NCBI RefSeq assembly: GCF_000565285.1
Contig: NZ_APVL01000006.1
Location: 62,001 to 126,000, forward strand
DNA: 64,000 nt
From: Cytobacillus firmus DS1
Lineage (GTDB): Bacteria; Bacillota; Bacilli; Bacillales; Cytobacillaceae
Reading direction: 5' to 3'
Both the position numbers and the translations under genes were made by a program. Shown piece by piece: positions 48,764-57,612 of this stretch. The notes beneath the pieces were generated by a model that worked only from the letters and a program-made list of their open reading frames with translations, made no database searches and was not told where the DNA came from. Each line of letters opens with the position of its first letter. Position 1 is the first letter of the stretch.

Positions 48764-49882
48764 ATTAAATTTAATCAATTTAAAATGATGTTTCTGGCGC
48801 AGCTGAAATTAACTCTTCGTGAAAAACAGGCATGGTTCTGGGGCATCTTTTTCCCAGTTATTTTAATGGTCATCTTTATGGTCATTTTCAGCGGAAATTC
48901 AGATGAAGAGTTTAAAACAGAGGTTGCTATAGTGGATCCGAGCCCGAATCCAGCGTCCGAAATGATGTTATCACAAATCAGTGGCCTTCCTGTTTTTGAG
49001 GTGAAATCAGGAAAGCCGGTTACAAGGGATAAAGCGGAGGAATGGGTAAAAGAACAGGAAGTGGATGCCGCGATTATCCTGCCGGAGACAGCGGAAGAAT
49101 CTTCTGTGTTTCTTGTTGTCAATAAAGAAAATGAACAGGGTGCAGCAGCCCAGGCCGTTTCCGGCATTCTGGATAAGTTTGTGCAGCAGGCCAATTTACT
49201 GGCTGCAGGTGCTTCTCCAAAATATGATCTGCAATATGAATCGATTACATCAGGCACCAATGAATTGGATTATACCGATTTCCTTTTAACCGGAATGATT
49301 GCTTTATCCATTGCCCAGGGCGGCATGTTTGGCATGGTGGACCTGGTGGAAATGCGCAGAAAGGGATTAATTAAAAGACTGCGCATGACCCCGGCCAATA
49401 TGGGGATATTCGGGTTAAGCGATATGGCTATGAGACTTTTGTTCAGCATTGTGCAGATCGTATTGCTCTCGTTAATAGGAGTCCTCGTATTCGGCGCCAA
49501 CCTTTATATTAATCCTTTTACCCTGATTATCATATTTTTGATCGGCGCTCTATCCTTTAATGCCCTTGGCTACTTCTTCTCCTCTTTCAGCAAAACGACC
49601 GAGGCTTATATGGGAGTAGCCAATATCTGCAGCTTTCTCATGATGTTTTTAAGCGGCGTGTTTTTCCCTATTGAAACGATGCCTGAATGGATTCAGCCGA
49701 TTTCGGCTGTTCTGCCGCTCACCTATTTCGCTGATGGCTTAAGAGAAAGCATGGTTTATGAAGCCGGCATAGCTACGGCGTCACTTTGGGCAGGAATTGC
49801 CGTGATGGTTATTTGGGGTGCGGTTACCTTTCTTCTGGGATCTGTGCTTTATAAACGGAAGGCGATTGCTGCAGATAGATAA
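48764..49882 (+). CDS. ABC-2 type permease, apparent AUU start
   Basis: A 372-residue permease: TM1 after LREKQAWFWGIFFPVILMVI, a large extracellular domain (about residues 45-170), then five helices ending near 365, with SFNALGYFFSSFSKTTEAYM and SGVFFPIETMPEWI typical of ABC-2. Relatives start MRFNQFK-like; here the frame reads GGGATTAAC-ATT-AAATTT, i.e. IKFNQFKMMF, with GGAGGG six bases before ATT at 48764. No ATG, GTG or TTG fits the family start; an ATG at 48794 lacks a ribosome site. Initiation at AUU is therefore likely. It pairs with the ATPase upstream. Confidence 0.88.
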   Translation: MKFNQFKMMFLAQLKLTLREKQAWFWGIFFPVILMVIFMVIFSGNSDEEFKTEVAIVDPSPNPASEMMLSQISGLPVFEVKSGKPVTRDKAEEWVKEQEVDAAIILPETAEESSVFLVVNKENEQGAAAQAVSGILDKFVQQANLLAAGASPKYDLQYESITSGTNELDYTDFLLTGMIALSIAQGGMFGMVDLVEMRRKGLIKRLRMTPANMGIFGLSDMAMRLLFSIVQIVLLSLIGVLVFGANLYINPFTLIIIFLIGALSFNALGYFFSSFSKTTEAYMGVANICSFLMMFLSGVFFPIETMPEWIQPISAVLPLTYFADGLRESMVYEAGIATASLWAGIAVMVIWGAVTFLLGSVLYKRKAIAADR

Positions 49883-49966
49883 AAAATGAAGGGGCCGGCT
49901 GCCTGGTATCAGGCGGCTGGACCACATTTAGAATCACACTGGGAGATCCACTTAATAACTTTTACC

Positions 49967-50977
49967 TCACTTCTTCTTTGACAGATCTTCATGGTCAGTA
50001 GCCATAGGCGGCTTTTCAAACCATCCTTTTTCTATCATAAGATTCATCCCATCCTCTGCCAACAATCCAATTTCGACTATCATGCGTGCATAGTCTGCTG
50101 AAATGTCCCTTCGCTGCGCCATGGACATCGCTTCCCCGTAATAGCCTATAGAAGCTGATAGAAGAGTTGAGATATGATATATCATAAGTTTATCCGAAAA
50201 GGGAGGAATCGTTGAATCCGTTACCTCTGCCTCAAATGTCCTGGGGATATTCAGATTTGACTGGGTTAATATCCCGGATAAAATTTCAAGATGTTTGCGG
50301 CATAATTGTCTGCTTCTTTCCATATATTTTTGAACCTCTTTAGATTGGGCGACTTGTCCAAATCCAAGTTCTAAAACCATCTTCATCATTATTTTTTGCA
50401 TATTCAGGTAGATTCCGCTGATTTCAATCGCATTTACAGGTCTCCGCTTCCCGAACCATCCTGCTAAGTAACTCTGTTTCCCTACAAATTCAATTTCGTG
50501 ATTGTTATTTAATATCGGCGGTTTGACCATTACCCCTTTCTCAATTAAAACATCAGCAGAACGATCAAATAACTCCATCGTTTCATCTATAACCTGCTTT
50601 ATATACTTCCTAATGTCTGCCCGCGTAGCATTGCTTAAGGCACCTGCATATCTTGTCCCCCCATGTATTGCCATAATGTGTATGTACATCCCCATAAAAA
50701 TATCAGTAAATAGTAACGGTGCATCCACATTAACATCTTTGTCAGTAAAACCAATTGGAATTGGCTGATTCTCTCTTGATAAAAACCCATTAATTTTTTT
50801 CATGTGGCTTTTTGATAATTTGAGGGCAAATTCAAGTACTTTGCGGATCTCTTTGTCCTTTACATGGTTCAAAAAATGCCGCAGGATACAAACAGCAAGG
50901 CTGTCATTCACATATTGTGACCAAAGTGTTGCATGTTCAGCTGCAGTAAGCTTATCTTCATAATTTCCGCCAGGCAT
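49967..50977 (-). CDS. DUF3231 family protein (two-repeat form)
   Basis: A 336-residue protein made of two similar helical halves. The first starts KLTAAEHATLWSQYVNDSLA and ends about residue 165 with VLIEKGVMVKPP; the second starts with RPVNAIEISGIYLNMQKIMM and ends LMIEKGWFEKPP. Both match the DUF3231 family; such proteins resemble coat-associated ferritin-like bundles (CotF/DUF3231) in spore formers. GGAAAGG lies just before the start. It is related to the half-length, frameshifted gene at 39278. Exact role unknown. Confidence 0.87.
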   Translation of the reverse strand: MPGGNYEDKLTAAEHATLWSQYVNDSLAVCILRHFLNHVKDKEIRKVLEFALKLSKSHMKKINGFLSRENQPIPIGFTDKDVNVDAPLLFTDIFMGMYIHIMAIHGGTRYAGALSNATRADIRKYIKQVIDETMELFDRSADVLIEKGVMVKPPILNNNHEIEFVGKQSYLAGWFGKRRPVNAIEISGIYLNMQKIMMKMVLELGFGQVAQSKEVQKYMERSRQLCRKHLEILSGILTQSNLNIPRTFEAEVTDSTIPPFSDKLMIYHISTLLSASIGYYGEAMSMAQRRDISADYARMIVEIGLLAEDGMNLMIEKGWFEKPPMATDHEDLSKKK

Positions 50978-51075
50978 ACCTTTCCCTCCTGCATTTTGTC
51001 TGATATATGGTTCCCCACCCTACGCAACTTTATTAAAAAGATTTCCTGGTTCATATTACGTTTGATAAAAATGAT

Positions 51076-51107
51076 GAAAAAAGGTGAAACCACCTGGGTT
51101 TCACCTC
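51076..51107 (-). terminator. Terminator of the TraB-family gene
   Basis: AGGTGAAACC pairs with GGTTTCACCT on the minus strand, then TTTTTC. Confidence 0.88.
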
Positions 51108-51117
51108 AACCTCGCCA

Positions 51118-52284
51118 TTATATATTTTCAAAAAACACTCTGATTACATCGGCTCCCCCAATAAAGGTTCCCAGTGAGCTGCCCAGATTGGATAGGACAA
51201 CAATCAATAAAATCCGGCTCACTTTGTTTCTCCAGAATCCTTTAACACTGAATACATCTTCAGTTAAGGTCTCAAAATCTCTTACGTTGGGCCGTCTCAT
51301 ATAAGCTTGTGTCAGTCCGGCAAACCAGCCTGCCGCAAGAAGGGGATTCAGTGATGTAATTGGTGCTGCAACAAATGCAGTTAATATTGTCAGCGGATGC
51401 CCCATTGCAATGGCAGCCCCCAGTGCTGACAAGGACCCATTCCATATAATCCAGCTGATAGTCTGCGCAAGACCCGCAGATGGATTTGCGAAGAAGGTAT
51501 AAGCTATGATGGCTAAAATAAACACCGGAATACTCCAGCCAATGATCTTTGGTACATTGGATTTTGGAGGGCGCTCAGTCAATTTGGCCATATCCTGCTC
51601 TTTTTTGATTTCCTCTTTGATCCCCGGTACATGGGCTGCCCCCAGCACCGCTACAATTTTTTCTCCTGGCGCATCTTTTATTTTCTGGGCCAGGTATTGA
51701 TCCCGCTCATCAATGAGCGGTTTTTTCAACCTCGGAAAACTTTCTGTAAATTCATTTAGAATTGCATTTATCGTATCCTGATTTTTCATTTTCTCAAGTT
51801 CTTCTTCAGTTATAGTATCTTTGCTGAAAATACTTGCAATGACCTGACTGAGAAGCAGTGATTTTCCTTTTAATCCAAGGTTGCCCCAAATCCTTGCAAA
51901 GGTAATCTGGATATTGCGGTCTGCCAAAACAAGCTTTGCCCCTGTTTCCTTGGCTGACTCAATTCCCTGAATCATTTCCTGGCCAGCCTTAATGCCAAAT
52001 TGGTCGGCCATACGGTTTTGAAAGGATGAAATCGCCAGATTCATTAAAAGCAGTGATGCTTTCTTTTCCTTAATCACCTGGATGATATCCATTTCCTTCC
52101 ACTTACTGCCTTCTGTAATCGACTGATATCTCTGCTCATCCAATTCCACACAAACAGAGTCAGGCTGTTCAGCCTCAATGACTTCCTTCACCTGTTCCGC
52201 ACTGTACTTTGACACGTGTGCTGTTCCGATCAGTATGTATTCCTTGCCGTCTAAATGAATCCTCGTTATGTTTTCCTCTGACAT
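51118..52284 (-). CDS. TraB/PrgY-family membrane protein
   Basis: A 388-residue protein. The soluble N-terminal domain has YILIGTAHVSKYSAEQVKEV (GTAH motif), SVCVELDEQRY and KIVAVLGAAHVPGIKEE, the metal-type TIKI/TraB signature (GxxH motif near both ends with a conserved Glu). The C-terminal part has three to four membrane helices (IPVFILAIIAYTFF, AIAMGHPLTILTAFVAAPIT). In Enterococcus TraB/PrgY shuts down peptide pheromone; chromosomal bacillus members may be membrane proteases. ATG 52284 follows AAGGAAGG by five bases. Divergent from the YdjM-like gene. Confidence 0.88.
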   Translation of the reverse strand: MSEENITRIHLDGKEYILIGTAHVSKYSAEQVKEVIEAEQPDSVCVELDEQRYQSITEGSKWKEMDIIQVIKEKKASLLLMNLAISSFQNRMADQFGIKAGQEMIQGIESAKETGAKLVLADRNIQITFARIWGNLGLKGKSLLLSQVIASIFSKDTITEEELEKMKNQDTINAILNEFTESFPRLKKPLIDERDQYLAQKIKDAPGEKIVAVLGAAHVPGIKEEIKKEQDMAKLTERPPKSNVPKIIGWSIPVFILAIIAYTFFANPSAGLAQTISWIIWNGSLSALGAAIAMGHPLTILTAFVAAPITSLNPLLAAGWFAGLTQAYMRRPNVRDFETLTEDVFSVKGFWRNKVSRILLIVVLSNLGSSLGTFIGGADVIRVFFENI

Positions 52285-52383
52285 AAATACCTTCCTTAGA
52301 TACAAATTCTCTTATGTATGCATTAGCTTTGTCCCCATTATACCATGAACTGCGGGAAGATTTTAATCTATTAACCGCCAAAC

Positions 52384-52405
52384 AGAACAAATGTTTTGAT
52401 ATAAT
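52384..52405 (+). promoter_or_regulatory. LexA-like box next to a -10 box
   Basis: AGAACAAATGTTTT shares its first 12 bases with the perfect LexA box at 19712-19731 and differs at one consensus position (GTTT for GTTC). TATAAT follows at 52400-52405, the same arrangement as in the YolD operon. The downstream gene is a YdjM-like protein, a LexA-regulated family in E. coli. Confidence 0.45.
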
Positions 52406-52455
52406 ATAAGAATGCATGAAAAAATGCAAATATCTCATAAAAGGTGGAAATAATT

Positions 52456-53082
52456 TTGAATGGTACCGCCCATGCAGCAATTGGAGCAGCAGCAGGATAC
52501 GTGATAGCGAACACTGTTCATGCCAGCCCTTCCACAACACTATTATTAGTCGGCCTCGGAAGTGTTTCAGGATTAATCCCTGATCTCGATATTGATGGAA
52601 AACTACGCGGCCGGCTGACCCTATCACATGAAATCGTTCAGACAGTTGCCCAAATCATTGGAATTTTAATGATTATTTATAGTTTTTATGAGGGCTCCCA
52701 AAAAGAGAAATGGCTTGGAATGGCCATTGGAATCGGAATGACAGCCATTTCGGCGAAAATCAGGCAAAAGCATATGCTGACCATAACGGGAATTGGCGTC
52801 CTGGCAGGAGGAATCTCCCTGCAGGAGCTTTGGCTCATATTATTTGGGATCTATATATTGATAGCTTCCTTTGTTTCCCACCGCAGTTATACTCATTCCC
52901 TGCTGGGGGTTATTTTTTTCGCATTCATTTCTTCAAGATTTGAAATGTCCCTTGGTATAGAAGGAGTCTATTATACTTGCCTTGCCGGTTACATAAGCCA
53001 TTTGATTGCCGATTTGAAAATCCTGCCCTTCAATAAAAGAGGGGTAAAGCTTTTTCTTCCCCTTTCATCGAAAGAGATTTAA
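52456..53082 (+). CDS. YdjM-like membrane-bound metal-dependent hydrolase
   Basis: A 208-residue membrane protein. NGTAHAAIGAAAGYVIANTV at the start, GSVSGLIPDLDIDGKLRGRL and HRSYTHSLLGVIFF, then AGYISHLIADL, give the conserved His/Asp set (H5, DLD, HRxxTHS, SHLxxD) of the DUF457/YdjM family. The set probably binds a metal, the substrate being unknown. TTG 52456 is used because AAAGGTGG lies eight bases upstream and the upstream GTG is part of that site. An SOS-like box is in its promoter region. Confidence 0.87.
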   Translation: MNGTAHAAIGAAAGYVIANTVHASPSTTLLLVGLGSVSGLIPDLDIDGKLRGRLTLSHEIVQTVAQIIGILMIIYSFYEGSQKEKWLGMAIGIGMTAISAKIRQKHMLTITGIGVLAGGISLQELWLILFGIYILIASFVSHRSYTHSLLGVIFFAFISSRFEMSLGIEGVYYTCLAGYISHLIADLKILPFNKRGVKLFLPLSSKEI

Positions 53083-53088
53083 GACAGC

Positions 53089-53119
53089 AGCCGCTCAAGT
53101 TTTTGAGCGGTTTAATCTT
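53089..53119 (+). terminator. Terminator after the YdjM-like gene
   Basis: CCGCTCAA pairs with TTGAGCGG, then TTTAATCTTT. It lies between convergent genes. Confidence 0.6.
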
Positions 53120-53555
53120 TGATTGGAATAAAAACTTCTGCCTCTTCCTCCTCATTTGGAGCGGGATAAAAAACTTCAATAATATACTGATCAGTAGACT
53201 GCTGGCGGTTATTCTCACTGAGCCAACGGTTAAGCCGCGAATGCAAATCACCCACTTCAGAAGTCTTTCCTCTGATTGATGCATAAGTTTGCACCGCATC
53301 TATATACTCCATCCCATTTGGCAGCATTTCTGCTTTTTCATGAACTAAATACCCGGTAAAAAAGGTACCCTCTAAGTGGTCTTCCCCTCTCTTAGGTTCA
53401 TAAAAGGCCACTTCTAAACCGCTGCTATTTTGAACAAGATGTCCCTGCTTTAAAAAAGCCTGAGCTGCTTCAGGCACCAATTGGGCATAATCCTTAAATA
53501 AACCCCTGTTTCTTATGACAACCGCTTTGAAATCTTTTGATACCACATTGCACAT
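53112..53555 (-). CDS. GyrI-like/effector-binding domain protein
   Basis: A 147-residue protein with the AraC effector-binding (GyrI-like) fold: KDFKAVVIRNRGLFKDYAQL at the start, HLEGTFFTGYLVHEKAEMLP in the middle and YIIEVFYPAPNEEEEAEVFI then PIKD at the end. Stand-alone members bind or hydrolyse hydrophobic compounds, or inhibit gyrase (SbmC). There is no DNA-binding domain attached. Single gene; to its left on the opposite strand is the YdjM-like gene, upstream lies 730 bases of repeat DNA. Confidence 0.82.
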   Translation of the reverse strand: MCNVVSKDFKAVVIRNRGLFKDYAQLVPEAAQAFLKQGHLVQNSSGLEVAFYEPKRGEDHLEGTFFTGYLVHEKAEMLPNGMEYIDAVQTYASIRGKTSEVGDLHSRLNRWLSENNRQQSTDQYIIEVFYPAPNEEEEAEVFIPIKD

Positions 53556-53632
53556 ATTAGGAATCCCCCCAAACTTTTATTCATATGAAATTCTCTAAGA
53601 GATGGGAAAATCCTCCTTTATTCTTTTGCATG

Positions 53633-53935
53633 AGAAAAGCGCAAGCGCCTTGCCCACGAATGAACGCAGACTAAGAACGCGACGTCCTGTGGCAACGTCT
53701 GCATGTCCCCCATCCTCCCAAAAGCTTTCGCTTTTGGTCGTGCGATGATTATGGTGACGAAGCCTTCCTCGTCCTGCGGGCCTCAGGTATAAGACGGTTC
53801 CTGTAAGAAGGTGTTTTTCCTTCTGAAAGGAAACGGCTTATGACCCCGAGTCCCTAAGAGCCGCAACTGGACAGGCTTGTGACCTCGAGGGGGTAGGCTG
53901 CTTGCGCTAGACAGTAATCGACGTTCAAAGTTTTA
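53633..53935. repeat. ~300-bp Bacillus intergenic element with AGCGCAAGCGCC end
   Basis: Begins AAAGCGCAAGCGCCTTGCCC and ends GGCTGCTTGCGCTAGACA, so the termini are partly inverted (GCGCAAG/CTTGCGC). Inside is a perfect hairpin CCAAAAGC-TTTC-GCTTTTGG and further stems. No frame is open. The end sequences are those I recall from widespread Bacillus intergenic repeats; no second copy is in this window. Confidence 0.6.
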
Positions 53936-54019
53936 TACTTTCTTATCTTTTTAGAAAAGACGCGCCTGGTGGGACGCGTCTCTTAACTACACGAGTTCAT
54001 TATTTTAGTGACAGGCAAG

Positions 54020-54260
54020 GGGTATCTTCGGACTCTGCAAACTTTCGTATGTCTTTTTGAGTCTGAACCTGAAGCAACTTCGGACACAGCGACCTGGTTT
54101 TTCTGGTTTTGTGTCCGAACCCGGAGCAACTTCGGACACAGCGACCAGGCTCTTTCCAATGTTGAGTCAGAACCCAAGCAAACTTCCGAGACCTGAACCA
54201 TCATTTCCCTTTTTTTAGTCTCAACCCAAGCCACCTCCTACTCAACAACCACCAATACCC
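54020..54260. repeat. Array 3 of the ~52-bp dispersed repeat, mostly inverted
   Basis: Units here read ACTTCGGACACAGCGACC(T/A)GG, the reverse complement of TGTCCGAAGT, mixed with forward GTGTCCGAAC and a GAGTCAGAAC block. The array starts about 27 bases beyond the stop of the SNF2 gene. Confidence 0.72.
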
Positions 54261-54286
54261 CCTTTCAAGTCCACTGCTGCCCCATG

Positions 54287-57200
54287 CTAAATCATCAATA
54301 TCTCCCGTATATCTTCTTCCGTCAGGCTTCCTGCTGCACTTTCATTTGAATCGATGATTTCTTCGATCAGGTACTTCTTTTTATCCTGAAGTTCATTCAT
54401 CTTCTCTTCGATGGTGCCTCTTGACAATAATTTTATTACCTGGACGGTATTTTTCTGTCCTATGCGATGAGCCCGATCGGCTGCCTGTTCCTCAACGGCG
54501 GGGTTCCACCACAAATCATATAAGATGACTGTATCTGCACCAGTCAAATTTAGACCCGTACCGCCTGCCTTCAATGAAATCAGGAAAAAATCGCGCTCTC
54601 CCTCATTAAATCGGCGGCAGATTTCCACCCTTTCCGCGGAAGGTGTCTGTCCATCAAGGTAGAAAAACGGCAGATCCAGAAGGGCAAGTTCTCGGCCAAT
54701 AAGATCAAGCATTTTAGTGAACTGCGAAAAAATAAGTACTCTTCTTCCAGACAATCTGGATTCTTCGATAATTCTCTTGAGCTGTTCAAATTTTGCTGAA
54801 CTCCCTTTATATCCATCCACAAATAAAGCAGGGTGGCAGCAAATTTGACGGAGCCGTGTCAAACCAGCTAGGATTCTTATGCGGTTTTTTCTGAGTGTAT
54901 CTTTATTTAAATGCTTTAAGGTATCTTCTCTCAGTTTTGCCAGGTAAGCTGCATAAAGCTTCTTCTGATCCGGCAGCAATTCAGCAGAATCAATAAGCTC
55001 CATCTTTTCAGGCAGCTCTGAAAGAACATCTACTTTCAGCCTCCTGAGCATGAAGGGACGAACCCTTCTGGCAATCGTCTTCCGTGTTAAATTACCGTAA
55101 TCCTTTAACCCGCCAAACAATTCAGGGAAGACAACATGAAAAATAGACCACAGCTCTTCTGCTGAGTTTTCAACGGGTGTGCCTGTCAATGCAAACCGAT
55201 ATTTTGCTTTGATTTTCTTTACTGCTCTCGCTGTTTGGGTGACCGGATTTTTAAATACCTGTGCTTCGTCGAAAAATACCGTGTGAAATTGCTGCATCTC
55301 ATACCATTTAATATCTTTAAGTACCAGTGGATAGGAAGTAATCACCACATCAACACCAGATAAATCCTTCTGCAGCATGGCTCGTTCATTTTGATTTCCG
55401 TCGATGACAATTGCCTCGATGTCCGGTGTGAACTTTGTCAGTTCGCTTAACCAGTTGTACGTCAAAGATGATGGGCACACAATAAGGGCAGGGCGGGTAC
55501 TTTCCCGAATATCCTTAAGCTCAGACTGAATAAAAGCAATGCTTTGCAGTGTCTTCCCGAGTCCCATATCATCTGCCAAAATCCCGCCAAAACCATAATG
55601 CGCCATTGTCTTTAACCATTTAAAACCACTTTTTTGGTATTCCCTTAAAATAGAATCCATTTTTTCCGGCACAGAAATCTGCAGGCATGACGGATTCTCA
55701 AGCTCCGCCAAAAATGTCCTAAAAGATTCCTCATGACAGAACACTTCCTGATCACCAGATGCATCCAGCATTCTAAGACCAGATACAATCGGCATGTTCA
55801 AACCGCTTTCCAGATCCTCTGCCTGCTCTGGCACAGCTTTTAGAAAACGCTGGATTTCCTCAAATTCCCGTGTTTCCAAAGAAAGGAGCGCGCCATTTTT
55901 CAGGCGATAGAATTTTCGTTTCTCCTCAAGTGCAAATAATACATCCCGTATCTCCTGGTCAGCTATGCCGGTCAATTCAAACTTGAATTCCAGCCAATTG
56001 GTCCGCTCTTTTTTCATTTTTATCCGTATCTGCGGTTTGGCATTCTCCCTAAAAATCCGGTTTCTGACAGCCGTAGTCGCATATATTTGCACCAGTTTCT
56101 GCAGTTTAGGGACAACATGATAAAGGAATTCATATTCCAGTTCTTCATTCTGCAGAAAATAGCCTCCATCCGTCTTGGCAAAAGAGCTTTCCTCCATAAG
56201 CTGAAGGATTGCATCCTCTAGTGCCACATCTCTAATAATCCGCGTTCCGCCCTTCGGCTCTCTGCTCTCCAGCGGATTGATTACAATATTTTCGTAATGA
56301 AATTCAATTCCTGCCAGAAACCGGTTCCGCAGACGATCCAGGTACAGCTTGGCAGTCAAAGGAGTTTTCATAAATCTATGTGACATGTCTTCAGAGATAC
56401 GGACATCCCCCAGTTTTCTCAATCCAGGAACCACTTTTTCCAGAAACAACTCCATTTGTTCAGCAGCTATCGGAATTTCATTTTTTCCGGTTGCCTCCAG
56501 CATTTGTGTTAAATCGTACAGTCGCTTACAGTCATCTTTCTTGAGCGTGATGAATTTGCCGCCGGATAGAACCGCACTATACGAATCCAGGATCAGCATC
56601 CTGTCCAGTCCTTTAACATGTAAATAATATTTATCATTTCTTTCGGCCAATTCAAATCGCAATGGCAGCCGGTCCTCTGAAAAAGTCATCCGATCAAATG
56701 TTTTTCCTGTTATTTCAAGCTTTACTTTTTCAGCAAACACCAAAACAGGCTTCAGCCGTTCCCATGATGATGGAGGGATTAAAAGCATATGCTTCGATGC
56801 TGTATAATCAAAATCATCCATTAAAGCATTGATATAGATAGATTCATCGTGTATTACCTGTATCAGCTGCTGAAGGACGGAATCCGCTTCAGGAGGGAAA
56901 CAATGCAGGGCGGGATCATAGGAAAAAGAAAGTGATAATAGGCTTGGACTCCCCACTTTAACTGAATGGAGAAATTGACGGATATCCAGGACAGCAATTG
57001 GGCCGATGGAAATTTTAATGGCAAACAGATAATGCCCTTTTCCCAAATGAACAGGCACACAGGTGAACTCAGGCTGGAGCACTTGCCTGTTTTCAAAATG
57101 AAGCTGGTGCCCGCTTGACCTTCCCGGCTGTTCACTGAATAGTGTCATGAGGCTATCTGTTAATGCTTGTTCCGGAGAAGCATCAAGGCTTCCAGCTGAT

Positions 57201-57499
57201 AGGGCTGGCAACTTATATTGCTGCATATCATGAATTGCCAGCAGTACAGCCGCGGCATGCTGGCACTCTTTATCAAATGATGCAAGCTTGGGACAGCTGC
57301 ATGTAATTTTGTACCCATTACTTGAAGTTTTCTCTACTTCAACATAAAAATCTTCACCGGCAGAAACGGTTGCTTCACAAATATCACCATTGTATTTATT
57401 TATCGTTACTTTATGATTCCTGAAAAACGCGTCCCCTCTTTTGAAGGAGACAGTACCGCACAATTCTTTTATCATTTTGTGAGTCAATTTAATATCCAC
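54287..57499 (-). CDS. SWIM zinc finger and SNF2-family helicase
   Basis: A 1070-residue Swi2/Snf2 ATPase. Near residue 65-85 is a SWIM zinc finger (ITCSCPKLASFDKECQHAAA), then a bacterial SNF2-associated region to about 600, then helicase motifs: I ADDMGLGKTLQ, II DEAQVFKN (DEAQ instead of DEAH), III LTGTPVENS, V FFLISLKAGGTGLNLTGADT and VI DRAHRIGQKNTVQ. It resembles B. subtilis YwqA with an added SWIM domain and probably remodels protein-DNA or RNA polymerase complexes. GTG start follows AAGGAG by seven bases. It is a single gene; repeat array 3 follows the stop. Confidence 0.92.
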   Translation of the reverse strand: MDIKLTHKMIKELCGTVSFKRGDAFFRNHKVTINKYNGDICEATVSAGEDFYVEVEKTSSNGYKITCSCPKLASFDKECQHAAAVLLAIHDMQQYKLPALSAGSLDASPEQALTDSLMTLFSEQPGRSSGHQLHFENRQVLQPEFTCVPVHLGKGHYLFAIKISIGPIAVLDIRQFLHSVKVGSPSLLSLSFSYDPALHCFPPEADSVLQQLIQVIHDESIYINALMDDFDYTASKHMLLIPPSSWERLKPVLVFAEKVKLEITGKTFDRMTFSEDRLPLRFELAERNDKYYLHVKGLDRMLILDSYSAVLSGGKFITLKKDDCKRLYDLTQMLEATGKNEIPIAAEQMELFLEKVVPGLRKLGDVRISEDMSHRFMKTPLTAKLYLDRLRNRFLAGIEFHYENIVINPLESREPKGGTRIIRDVALEDAILQLMEESSFAKTDGGYFLQNEELEYEFLYHVVPKLQKLVQIYATTAVRNRIFRENAKPQIRIKMKKERTNWLEFKFELTGIADQEIRDVLFALEEKRKFYRLKNGALLSLETREFEEIQRFLKAVPEQAEDLESGLNMPIVSGLRMLDASGDQEVFCHEESFRTFLAELENPSCLQISVPEKMDSILREYQKSGFKWLKTMAHYGFGGILADDMGLGKTLQSIAFIQSELKDIRESTRPALIVCPSSLTYNWLSELTKFTPDIEAIVIDGNQNERAMLQKDLSGVDVVITSYPLVLKDIKWYEMQQFHTVFFDEAQVFKNPVTQTARAVKKIKAKYRFALTGTPVENSAEELWSIFHVVFPELFGGLKDYGNLTRKTIARRVRPFMLRRLKVDVLSELPEKMELIDSAELLPDQKKLYAAYLAKLREDTLKHLNKDTLRKNRIRILAGLTRLRQICCHPALFVDGYKGSSAKFEQLKRIIEESRLSGRRVLIFSQFTKMLDLIGRELALLDLPFFYLDGQTPSAERVEICRRFNEGERDFFLISLKAGGTGLNLTGADTVILYDLWWNPAVEEQAADRAHRIGQKNTVQVIKLLSRGTIEEKMNELQDKKKYLIEEIIDSNESAAGSLTEEDIREILMI

Positions 57500-57570
57500 A
57501 AATGTTCTCCTTCCGGGAAAATCTATACCAAAATTGTATCATAGTCATCTGCCGAAATTCATTTTATGCA

Positions 57571-57603
57571 ACACAAAAAGGGGGAGCATATCCCCCCTTT
57601 TTG
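57571..57603 (-). terminator. Terminator of the second CBO0543 gene
   Basis: AAAAAGGGGG pairs with CCCCCTTTTT on the minus strand with T-rich flank; the hairpin is symmetric. Confidence 0.82.
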
Positions 57604-57612
57604 AATCATCAA

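Noticed and set aside
54008-54196. Open frame across repeat array 3
   Set aside because: Same reason: repeat DNA with a shifting frame and no start signal.
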